Origin: an uncultured Lachnospiraceae bacterium
GTDB taxonomy: Bacteria; Bacillota; Clostridia; Lachnospirales; Lachnospiraceae
NCBI GenBank assembly: GCA_944383835.1
Contig: CALWRE010000180.1
Span: 1 to 64,000, forward strand
Direction of reading: 5' to 3'
Length of the DNA: 64,000 bases
This document shows, in pieces, positions 36,656 to 44,300 of the stretch; the stretch's first letter is position 1; each line of letters starts with the position of its first letter. The notes below the pieces were generated by a model that ran no database searches, was not told the DNA's origin, and saw only the letters and a program-made list of their open reading frames with translations. A program made the translations under genes and the position numbers.

Positions 36656-37684
36656 TCAGCGGATATTCGCCTGAAACTTCTGCATGCATTCCTTATAAAG
36701 TGCAATCGTCTGATCGCACCACTCGTCAAAATCCGGTTCCTCCACCTTCAACTGGGGATTTGCGTCCATAAAGTCCAGATACATGCGCAGGCCGGTGCGG
36801 ATATCGATCTTCGCCTGATAATCCGGATTGAATTTCTTCACCTTGGAGATATCAAAGATATTGGAAAAGTGCTTATCGCCATGGATCGTCTGTTTCCAGG
36901 CATAAGTCCCGGAAGCATCCAGAAGATACTCGCTGATATATACCGGACGATACTCCACTCCCAATAAATCGGCCAGATTCTGATAAATCATATCCCAGGT
37001 CATTGGCTCCGGATTCATTACATGGTAGGTTTCCCCAATCGTCTCCTCGTTAGCGATCAGCGGATAAAAAAGAGGGGCAAAGTCATCCGCATGGGTGGAG
37101 GCCCAAACGCCCTGCCCATCGCCGTGAATCATAACTTCTTTTCCTCTCTTCATGCGGGAGACGACACTCCAGCAGGTCTTCCCCTTGATGCTCAGCGGAA
37201 TTCGCGCGCCGGAATAGGTCTGCGTCGGCCGTACGATCGTCACGGGAAAGCCGTTTGTTCGAGCCTCCTCCTCAAAGTAGCGTTCACAAGCCGCCTTGCT
37301 CTGTCCATACAAAGAATATCGATTGCCGATCGGCATTTCCTCATTCACATTGCAGCTGACCTGATGGTCCAGGACACATACGGTCGAGATGAAGATAAAC
37401 TGCTTCGTTTTTCCCTGGAAAAGTTCCACATTCCGTTTAGCCATTTCCACATTCATGATCCAGAAATTGATTACGCTATCAAACTGCTGATCCCGAATCC
37501 ACTCGGCTACCCGCTCCGGCTCCTGCATCACATCCGCGATCAGCCGATGCACCTTATCCCCCAGCACATCCGGCCTTTCTGTACGATTGATTAAAAACAA
37601 ATCGACTTCCGGATCCTTCGCCAGCATCTTGGAAATAGAATAAGAAATCGTTCCTTTACCGCCTATCATCAGTATTTTTTTCAA
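36656..37684 (-). CDS. NAD-dependent epimerase/dehydratase-family protein (SDR fold)
   Basis: 342 residues from a TTG start at 37684. AAGGAGGG lies 8 bases upstream of it, and no ATG fits better. Rossmann motif KKILMIGGKGTISYSISKML at the start, catalytic YxxxK in YSLYGQSKAACERYF, and VTIVRPTQTYSGARIP. It resembles NAD(P)-dependent sugar-nucleotide or flavonoid-reductase-like SDRs with a C-terminal substrate domain (HVMNPEPMTWDMIYQ). The substrate is unknown. The gene is separated from the regulator system by 86 bases. Confidence 0.87.
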   Translation of the reverse strand: MKKILMIGGKGTISYSISKMLAKDPEVDLFLINRTERPDVLGDKVHRLIADVMQEPERVAEWIRDQQFDSVINFWIMNVEMAKRNVELFQGKTKQFIFISTVCVLDHQVSCNVNEEMPIGNRYSLYGQSKAACERYFEEEARTNGFPVTIVRPTQTYSGARIPLSIKGKTCWSVVSRMKRGKEVMIHGDGQGVWASTHADDFAPLFYPLIANEETIGETYHVMNPEPMTWDMIYQNLADLLGVEYRPVYISEYLLDASGTYAWKQTIHGDKHFSNIFDISKVKKFNPDYQAKIDIRTGLRMYLDFMDANPQLKVEEPDFDEWCDQTIALYKECMQKFQANIR

Positions 37685-37820
37685 ATCCAATCCCTCCTTC
37701 TCACTGTCTTGGCGCATTGTCTGGTATTATTGTATCCTTTATATGCCACATTTTCAATCTGTGTTTCTATTTTTTATATAGGCAGTTTTTATAACAAGCC
37801 ATCCCCGCTGTATTTTCTGA

Positions 37821-37849
37821 TTGAAGGAACGGCCAAATCGGGGTATACT
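37821..37849 (+). promoter_or_regulatory. Promoter of the rluF-ligA-metA region
   Basis: TTGAAG (37821-37826), 17-base spacer, TATACT (37844-37849), 89 bases before the rluF-like start codon. Confidence 0.65.
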
Positions 37850-37937
37850 AGGCGTGATGCGGATTGCTCTGTCTGAGCTGTCTGCATGGTTCGGAAGAAA
37901 CAGTCCGAGAGAAAAGAAGGGACAACGATAAACCGAA

Positions 37938-38705
37938 ATGGAAATACGTCTGAATAAATTTTTAAGCGATGCCGGCGTCTGTTCCCGCCGGGAAGCCGAC
38001 CGGCTGGTGGAGGCCGGGCGAGTCACCGTGGACGGACGGCCCGCCGCCGTCGGGCAAAAGGTGAGCGACGGGCAGCAGATTGCCGTGGATGGGCGTCCGG
38101 TTCGCCCCCACGCCCGCAAGATCGTGTATGCGATGAATAAGCCCGTGGGCGTGGTCTGCTCCACCGCGGACCATGACCGGGCCCCCATCGTCACCAGCCT
38201 CATCGACAGCCCGGTCCGCGTCTATCCGGTGGGGCGGCTCGACAAGGATTCCGAGGGGCTCCTCTTCCTCACCAACGACGGGGAACTGACCGACGCCATT
38301 CTGCGGGCCAGAAACGGCCATGAGAAGGAATACCTGGTGGAAATCGACCGGCCGGTCACCGCTGACTTTCTCAAGAAAATGGCCTCCGGCGTTCCTATCC
38401 TGGACACGGTGACCCGCCCCTGTACGGTGGAAAAAACCGGGCGCCGCAGCTTTCACATCGTGCTGACCCAGGGACTTAACCGGCAGATTCGCCGGATGTG
38501 CAAGGCTCTGGGCTGCCGGGTCGTAAAGTTAAAGCGCATGCGGATTGTCAATATCCGGCTGGGCAGCTTAAAGCCCGGAGAATACCGGGAACTGACCCAG
38601 GCAGAAGAAAGGGAACTTCGCCGCCGGCTGGGACAAGGCAGGAACTGTTCTCAGACCAATAGGCAAGACGGGCTAGATGAGCCAAATAATGAAAAGAAAG
38701 GGTAA
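37938..38705 (+). CDS. Pseudouridine synthase, RluF/RsuA family
   Basis: 255 residues. S4 RNA-binding domain at 1-60 (IRLNKFLSDAGVCSRREADRLV). The catalytic Asp is in YPVGRLDKDSEGLLFLTNDG. GLNRQIRRMCKALG is the RluF-type signature. RluF modifies U2604 of 23S rRNA; close relatives RluB and RsuA act on other sites, so the position is inferred. A 30-residue basic/polar tail (RRLGQGRNCSQTNRQDG) follows the usual end. AAGAAGGGACAACGATAAACC upstream gives a modest ribosome binding site. Confidence 0.92.
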   Translation: MEIRLNKFLSDAGVCSRREADRLVEAGRVTVDGRPAAVGQKVSDGQQIAVDGRPVRPHARKIVYAMNKPVGVVCSTADHDRAPIVTSLIDSPVRVYPVGRLDKDSEGLLFLTNDGELTDAILRARNGHEKEYLVEIDRPVTADFLKKMASGVPILDTVTRPCTVEKTGRRSFHIVLTQGLNRQIRRMCKALGCRVVKLKRMRIVNIRLGSLKPGEYRELTQAEERELRRRLGQGRNCSQTNRQDGLDEPNNEKKG

Positions 38706-38709
38706 ATCC

Positions 38710-40734
38710 ATGGATCAGAAAGAGCAGAAGCTTCAGAGAATGAAAGAGCTGACCGAGCTTTTAAACCAGGCCGCCAGGGCCTATTATCAGGAGAGCCGCG
38801 AGATCATGCCAAACGTGGAGTACGACCGACTCTACGATGAGCTGCAGGCGCTGGAAAAGGAGACCGGCATCACCCTGTCGGGAAGTCCCACGGCCATGGT
38901 TGGCTACGAGGTTTTAAGCGAGCTGCCCAAGGAGCGCCACGCGGCCCCGATGCTCTCCCTGGACAAAACCAAGGATGTGGACGCTTTGGCCGCCTGGCTG
39001 GGCGATAAGGAGGGCCTGCTCTCCTGGAAGCTGGACGGACTTACTATCGTCCTCACCTACCGGGACGGCCAGCTTTACAAGGCCGTAACCCGCGGCAACG
39101 GGGAGATCGGCGAGGTTATCACCCCCAACGCCAAGGTCTTTGAAAATATCCCTCTCTCCATCCCTCACACCGGCGAGGTGGTGCTGCGGGGGGAGGCGGT
39201 GATCCGCTATTCCGATTTTGAAAAAATAAACGAAGAAATCGGCGACGCCGACAGCCGCTATAAGAACCCCCGCAACCTGTGCAGCGGCTCGGTACGCCAG
39301 TTAAACAGCCAGGTGACCTCCTCCCGCCATGTGCGCTTCTACGCCTTTTTCCTGGTGTCGGCCGAAGGGGTGGATTTTCATAATTCCCGCGAGGCCCAGT
39401 TCCAGTGGCTGAAGGCCCAGGGCTTTGACGTGGTGGAATACCGCAGGGTGAACGCCGCCTCCATCCCCGAGGCGGTGCAGTGGTTTTCCCAGGCTGTCCG
39501 GAAAAACGACGTTCCCTCCGACGGTCTGGTGTTATGCCTGGAGGATATCGCCTACGGCGAGGCCCTGGGCAGCACGGCGAAATTCCCCCGTCATTCCATC
39601 GCCTTTAAATGGGCCGACGAGACCCAGGAGACCCATCTGCGCTATATCGAGTGGAGCCCTTCCCGCACCGGCCTCATCAACCCGGTAGCCATCTTTGATC
39701 CGGTGGAACTGGAGGGCACCACGGTGAGCCGCGCCAGCGTCCACAATTTAAGCATCCTGAAAGAGCTGGCCCTGGGCGAAGGCGACTTGATCACCGTCTA
39801 CAAAGCCAACATGATTATCCCGCAGATCGAAGAGAACAAGACCCGCAGCGGTCCCGTTCCCTTCCCCAAGGTATGTCCGGTCTGCGGCCAGCCCACGGAA
39901 ATCCACGCGGACGGGGACGCGGAGACCCTGCACTGCGCCAATCCGGACTGCCAGGCCAAAAAGGTCAAGAGCTTTGCCCTCTTTGCCAGCCGGGACGCCC
40001 TGAATATCGACGGTCTTTCGGAGGCCACCTTGGAAAAACTCATCGGCGTAGGAGCCGTCCACGAGCCGGCCGATCTCTTCCATCTGGAGGATCACCGGGA
40101 GGCCATCGTCTCCCTGGAGGGCTTCGGGGAGAAATCCTTCGATAATCTGTGCCAGGCGGCAAAGCAGGCCTCCGACACCACCCTGCCCCGTCTGATCTAC
40201 GGCCTGGGCATCGCGGGGGTGGGACCGGCCAATGCCCGCACCATCTGCCGCGCTTTCGGCGACGACCTGGACGCCATCGTATCCGCCAGCCGCGAGGAGC
40301 TGGCCGCCGTAGACGGCATCGGCCCGGTTATCGCCGAAGCCATCGCCGCCTTCTTTGAGCAGGAGAAAAACCGCAGCCATCTTGCCCATGTCCTGCAATA
40401 TATTACAATTCACAGGGAAGAGGCAAGCGGCGATTTAAGCCTTGCCGGGCAGACCTTCGTCATTACCGGCAGCCTCACCCATTTTGCCAACCGTGACGAG
40501 ATGAAGAAATTCATCGAGGACCGGGGCGGCAAGGTCACCGGCTCCGTCACCGGAAAGACGACCTGCCTGATCAACAACGATGTAAGCTCCGGCTCCTCCA
40601 AAAACAAAAAGGCCAAGGAGCTGGGAATCCCCATCCTCAGCGAAGAGGACTTCCTGGCCCACGCTGCGGCAGGAGCCCCTTTCCGCGCAGAGGAAAATCG
40701 GGACGCCGGCATCAAGGAATCGATTTCGGAATAA
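38710..40734 (+). CDS. ligA: NAD-dependent DNA ligase LigA
   Basis: 674 residues from the ATG at 38710 (AAGAAAGGG upstream), 4 bases after the pseudouridine synthase stop; coupling is likely. Domain Ia at 1-65, the adenylation lysine in LLSWKLDGLTIVL (Lys107), four-Cys zinc finger (CPVCGQPTEIHADGDAETLHC... CQAKK), helix-hairpin-helix repeats (FGEKSFDNL, GVGPANARTI, DGIGPVIAEAI) and a C-terminal BRCT domain (GQTFVITGSLTHFANRDEM). It seals nicks in replication and repair using NAD. Confidence 0.97.
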   Translation: MDQKEQKLQRMKELTELLNQAARAYYQESREIMPNVEYDRLYDELQALEKETGITLSGSPTAMVGYEVLSELPKERHAAPMLSLDKTKDVDALAAWLGDKEGLLSWKLDGLTIVLTYRDGQLYKAVTRGNGEIGEVITPNAKVFENIPLSIPHTGEVVLRGEAVIRYSDFEKINEEIGDADSRYKNPRNLCSGSVRQLNSQVTSSRHVRFYAFFLVSAEGVDFHNSREAQFQWLKAQGFDVVEYRRVNAASIPEAVQWFSQAVRKNDVPSDGLVLCLEDIAYGEALGSTAKFPRHSIAFKWADETQETHLRYIEWSPSRTGLINPVAIFDPVELEGTTVSRASVHNLSILKELALGEGDLITVYKANMIIPQIEENKTRSGPVPFPKVCPVCGQPTEIHADGDAETLHCANPDCQAKKVKSFALFASRDALNIDGLSEATLEKLIGVGAVHEPADLFHLEDHREAIVSLEGFGEKSFDNLCQAAKQASDTTLPRLIYGLGIAGVGPANARTICRAFGDDLDAIVSASREELAAVDGIGPVIAEAIAAFFEQEKNRSHLAHVLQYITIHREEASGDLSLAGQTFVITGSLTHFANRDEMKKFIEDRGGKVTGSVTGKTTCLINNDVSSGSSKNKKAKELGIPILSEEDFLAHAAAGAPFRAEENRDAGIKESISE

Positions 40735-40770
40735 TTTTAGGAAGCAACGACTGGGAGGACATGACAAAAA

Positions 40771-41676
40771 ATGCCGATTAAAGTACAGAACGGGCTGCCG
40801 GCCCGGAAGATACTGGAAAATGAAAATATCTTTTTGATGGATGAGACAAGGGCAGCGACACAGGATATCCGGCCCCTGCGCCTTCTCCTTCTCAACCTGA
40901 TGCCCCTGAAGGAGGACACGGAAACGCAGATTCTGCGGGCTCTTTCCAACACCCCGCTGCAGCTGGAGCTGACGCTGATGCGGGTCTCCAGCCACGAGTC
41001 CATGCATACGTCCAGCCGCCATCTGAACACCTTTTACACGACCTTTGAACAGATAAAGGGAAACTATTACGACGGAATGATCATCACCGGCGCTCCGGTG
41101 GAAAAGCTCCCCTTTACCGAGGTGGACTACTGGGAGGAGCTGTGCAAAATCATGGACTGGACCACCGCCCATGTGACCTCCACCATCCATATCTGCTGGG
41201 GCGCCCAGGCTGGCCTGTATCACCACTATGGAATTGACAAATACGAGCTGCCGGAAAAGCTCTCCGGCATCTACGAGCAGAGGATTTTGGACCGCCTGGT
41301 TCCTCTGGTGCGGGGCTTCGACGACGTATTTAAAGCCCCCCATTCCCGCTATACGGGCAATCGCCGGGAAGACATTCTGGCGGATCCCCGCCTCGTGCTT
41401 TTGGCCGAGTCCGAGGTTGCCGGCCCCTTCCTGGTGATGAACCAGTCCGGCAGCCAATTTTTCGTCCTGGGCCATCCGGAATACGACCGGGAAACCCTGC
41501 GCCAGGAATATGTAAGGGATCTGGGCCGCGGGCTGAATCCGAAGATCCCCTGCAACTACTTTACCGACGACGATCCGGAAAAGCCCGTCGTCCTGACCTG
41601 GCGCATCCACGCCAACACCCTGTACACCAACTGGCTGAACTACTATGTCTACCAGGTAACGCCCTACCAGTGGTAG
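40771..41676 (+). CDS. metA: Homoserine O-acetyltransferase (MetA family)
   Basis: 301 residues of the MetA fold. Nucleophile Cys142 in IHICWGAQAG, then His235 and Glu237 in FVLGHPEYDRET complete the triad. Residue 111 is Glu (GAPVEKL), the position that in characterised MetA enzymes selects acetyl-CoA; Gly there gives succinyl-CoA. The product should be O-acetylhomoserine, the substrate of MetY at 20785. It follows ligA by 36 bases. GGGAGGACATGACAAAAA precedes the ATG, with a somewhat long spacing. Confidence 0.95.
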   Translation: MPIKVQNGLPARKILENENIFLMDETRAATQDIRPLRLLLLNLMPLKEDTETQILRALSNTPLQLELTLMRVSSHESMHTSSRHLNTFYTTFEQIKGNYYDGMIITGAPVEKLPFTEVDYWEELCKIMDWTTAHVTSTIHICWGAQAGLYHHYGIDKYELPEKLSGIYEQRILDRLVPLVRGFDDVFKAPHSRYTGNRREDILADPRLVLLAESEVAGPFLVMNQSGSQFFVLGHPEYDRETLRQEYVRDLGRGLNPKIPCNYFTDDDPEKPVVLTWRIHANTLYTNWLNYYVYQVTPYQW

Positions 41677-41692
41677 GAACGCGGGTCACCTG

Positions 41693-41724
41693 CGGCTGAC
41701 GCCGCTCCCTCGCATCGTCAGCCG
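41693..41724. terminator. Convergent terminator between metA and the XRE regulator
   Basis: Perfect 9-bp stem CGGCTGACG / CGTCAGCCG with a 14-base loop. It overlaps the last codons of the XRE gene. No T-run follows on the plus strand. Confidence 0.55.
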
Positions 41725-42749
41725 ATTCGATCCTCCCCGTCTTCATCTTCCCGGAGGAAAGCGGCGTCCGCATCCTCCTTCAGCATCTGCAGGAGCGTTT
41801 GTTTCATTTCCGCGCAGAAACCGTCGTTTTTCTTCTGTCGGACATGACGGTAGAGAGGGGATTTCTTCGGTTCCCATTGGCTGTCCAAAGAATGCAGCAG
41901 ACGGGACAGAGCCTGGAGGCATTTGACCCGGTCTTTCTGCACCATATAGAGCTGAAAATGGGCGGTATAAAAATTGTATTCCCACAGGTCAAGGCTCCTG
42001 GCCGTCTGCTCCGAAACGGTGGCAATATATGCGGCGTCCTGCATCCGGTTCTCCTTCAGCGCAATTTCCATCAGCCCCAGGAGGATGCTCTGCAGGCCGC
42101 TGGCCGCACGCAAGAGTTTTTCCTCCTCTGCCCTGGCGGCTTCCGCAAACTTTCCCTGGCTGATATAGAGATTGATCCGCAGCTGATCTTTATCGACCCC
42201 GCTGGCCTCCGGCAGGGATTCAATCAGCTCTCCTGCCGCCTCATACTTTTCTTCTCCCATATAACGGGCGATCAGCATGGATCTTGCCTGGCTGCGAATC
42301 TGCTCGTCGGGGCTGTCCATGATTTTCCGGTACAGCTCCTCTGTCCTGGCGGCAAGCTGCTGCGAATCTTTTTCCCCATACATTAAGACGGCCCCATCCA
42401 GCCAGAGAGCCGTGTTCAAGATCAGCATCTCGCAGCCGGGGTACTCCCGCAGCTTTTCCCAGGCCGCCTCACAGGCCCTCTCCCAGCCCTCCTCCTTCCA
42501 GATTTTTTCCAGCTGCCCCAGAAACAGCCCGATCTCCTGCACATTCATCTCCTGTTGAAACGAAAACAAGGTATTGAGATCGATCCCCAAAAGCCTGGCT
42601 AAAGGGGGAAGAAGGGCTATATCCGGGCAGGACGTCCCCTTCTCCCACTTATTCACCGCCGGCGCCGTCACCCCCAGGGCCGCCGCCATCTGCTCCTGCG
42701 TCATGTTTTTAGCCAGCCGGCGCTCTCGGATTGTCTCATTGATTTTCAT
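41718..42749 (-). CDS. XRE-family regulator with TPR-like domain
   Basis: 343 residues; AGGGAGGAACAGC before the ATG. The N-terminal helix-turn-helix is MTQEQMAAALGVTAPAVNKWEKG at about 16-38. Residues 80-330 are helical, alternating charged and Leu/Ala-rich segments with a TPR-like rhythm (RTEELYRKIMDSPDEQIRSQ, AAGELIESLP). Such regulators often respond to a peptide or cell-density signal, but the target genes are not visible. Convergent with metA. Confidence 0.87.
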   Translation of the reverse strand: MKINETIRERRLAKNMTQEQMAAALGVTAPAVNKWEKGTSCPDIALLPPLARLLGIDLNTLFSFQQEMNVQEIGLFLGQLEKIWKEEGWERACEAAWEKLREYPGCEMLILNTALWLDGAVLMYGEKDSQQLAARTEELYRKIMDSPDEQIRSQARSMLIARYMGEEKYEAAGELIESLPEASGVDKDQLRINLYISQGKFAEAARAEEEKLLRAASGLQSILLGLMEIALKENRMQDAAYIATVSEQTARSLDLWEYNFYTAHFQLYMVQKDRVKCLQALSRLLHSLDSQWEPKKSPLYRHVRQKKNDGFCAEMKQTLLQMLKEDADAAFLREDEDGEDRIG

Positions 42750-42845
42750 CCGCTGTTCCTCCCTGCTATCCTTTACCGTTATTGTAACACGGCACGCCGC
42801 TTCGCGCCAACTGAGCGTTTTTCAATCCGCTGCGGCTAAAAATTA

Positions 42846-42869
42846 ACCGGAGGTAATGTTTCCTCCGGT
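42846..42869 (-). terminator. Terminator of the Cof-type phosphatase gene
   Basis: Perfect 8-bp stem ACCGGAGG / CCTCCGGT with an 8-base loop. On the minus strand it is followed by TAATTTTTAG. Confidence 0.7.
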
Positions 42870-42880
42870 CTGAACTGCCG

Positions 42881-42945
42881 TATTAAATTGCCTATTAAAT
42901 TGCCGCACAGAACTTCTGCTCCGAACTTCTGCTCCCAACTTCTGC
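42881..42945. repeat. Short tandem repeats
   Basis: TATTAAATTGCC occurs twice in tandem at 42881-42904, followed by three near-identical units of AACTTCTGCTCC at about 42911-42945. These lie between the XRE and phosphatase genes and carry no frame. Confidence 0.75.
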
Positions 42946-42951
42946 CCAAAA

Positions 42952-43731
42952 TCAGATCAGCCCATGCTCCCGGCAGTAAAAATAAATCCCGTCGTCCGCA
43001 ACATCGCCGCAGATATCGTCCGCAGCGGCCTTCAATTCGGAAGAAGCGTTCTCCATCGCAATGCCTCTGCCGACCGCCTGCAGCATTTCAATATCATTAT
43101 TCCCATCGCCAAAAGCCATCGCTTCTTCTCTCGAAAAATGATAAAAATCCAATATTTTGGCAACCGCCATTCCCTTGCCGCCATTTAAGGGAATAATATC
43201 CACGGCATGATCCCACCACGCCGTAATTCTTGCTGCCTTCACATCTTTCATAATGGCGTCGTATTCATCCTTCCGGCAGCCCAGCATGATTTGATAAACC
43301 TCTTCTGTGGCCGCCACCGTATCAAAATCATCCGAAATTACAGGCTTGCCTCCGCTGAATCCATAGTATTCGTTCAGATCCTCGTCCGTCCCGTTTGAAA
43401 CAAGCCTGTGCTTTGTCGCCACAGAAAGCGGCCGCCCTATTTTCGCCGCATTCTTTATAATCGTATGGACATCCTCTTTTTTTAAAGGGTTACTGAAAAT
43501 ATCCTGATATTGATCGAAACAATAGGATCCGTTAAAAGTCAGGAACGTGTCGAATTCCACCTCCGGAAACTGCGGCACACGCATCGGGGGCCTCCCGGTG
43601 GCAATGCAGATTTTGATCCCCTTCTTTTTCAGTTCTATCAATGTTTCCAAAACCCTTTTGGATATTTTCTTTTTCTTCATATCAATCAAGGTTCCATCCA
43701 CATCAAAAAATATTATTTTTATATTTTTCAT
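42952..43731 (-). CDS. Cof-type HAD-IIB phosphatase
   Basis: 259 residues from the ATG at 43731 (GAAGGGGCTGACG upstream). Motif I IIFFDVDGTLIDMKKKKI with nucleophile Asp, motif II ICIATGRPPMR, the IIB cap in the middle, lysine in NGGKGMAVAKILDFY, and motif IV AFGDGNNDIEMLQAVGRGIAM. These enzymes dephosphorylate sugar phosphates or flavin/pyridoxal phosphates. Substrate unknown. The C-terminus GDVADDGIYFYCREHGLI is normal. A 31-base gap separates it from the TIGR04076 gene upstream, so the two may be co-transcribed. Confidence 0.93.
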   Translation of the reverse strand: MKNIKIIFFDVDGTLIDMKKKKISKRVLETLIELKKKGIKICIATGRPPMRVPQFPEVEFDTFLTFNGSYCFDQYQDIFSNPLKKEDVHTIIKNAAKIGRPLSVATKHRLVSNGTDEDLNEYYGFSGGKPVISDDFDTVAATEEVYQIMLGCRKDEYDAIMKDVKAARITAWWDHAVDIIPLNGGKGMAVAKILDFYHFSREEAMAFGDGNNDIEMLQAVGRGIAMENASSELKAAADDICGDVADDGIYFYCREHGLI

Positions 43732-43761
43732 CGTCAGCCCCTTCTGTTTTCTCATATGGTT

Positions 43762-44172
43762 TCAGCCGGTATAGGCGTTGTCTGTACCGTTACGAAAATC
43801 CTGCCTGGCAAGCCACTCTTCCTCCTCCGGCGTCTCCGGAATATCGATCCTCTCGATTTTAAAGATAACCGGCCTGGTTCCATCGTTGCAGCAGGCAATC
43901 ATCATCCGGTCGTCGTTCGTCCACTTGCGCATGATGGAACCGCCCTGAAGGGCCGCATAGACATAGCGGCTGACCGCGTCCCACGCCTCCCCGCAGAATC
44001 TGCCGTTCATCAGATGATAGAAATCGTCCTGTTCGGCCGTCCTCTTCAGCACAAAGGTATCCCCCGGCTTAAAAAACGGGCACGGTCCCGATTTCGGGTC
44101 CGCCAGATATTTCTCCTGCAGCTCCGGAAACACCTTTGTCTCCAATACGGTTATTTTGCATTCGTACTGCAT
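43762..44172 (-). CDS. TIGR04076-family protein
   Basis: 136 residues; AGGGAGGAAGCC before the ATG. YECKITVLETKVFPELQEKY, GPCPFFKPGDTFVL, FCGEAWDAVSRYVYAALQGGS and DRMMIACCNDGTRPVIFKIERID match the family pattern of small proteins with conserved Cys residues. The role is unknown; members are frequent in anaerobes and have been placed near iron-sulfur or redox genes. Here the neighbour is a phosphatase gene. Confidence 0.87.
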   Translation of the reverse strand: MQYECKITVLETKVFPELQEKYLADPKSGPCPFFKPGDTFVLKRTAEQDDFYHLMNGRFCGEAWDAVSRYVYAALQGGSIMRKWTNDDRMMIACCNDGTRPVIFKIERIDIPETPEEEEWLARQDFRNGTDNAYTG

Positions 44173-44300
44173 ATGGCTTCCTCCCTAACCCTTAAAATGG
44201 TTTCCCATGAAAAGTGTACCACATTTCAACCCGTTTATAAAGCATCCTCCATAAATTCGGCAGCGTAAATGCACTGGCTGCACTGGCGAATCACCGGAAA

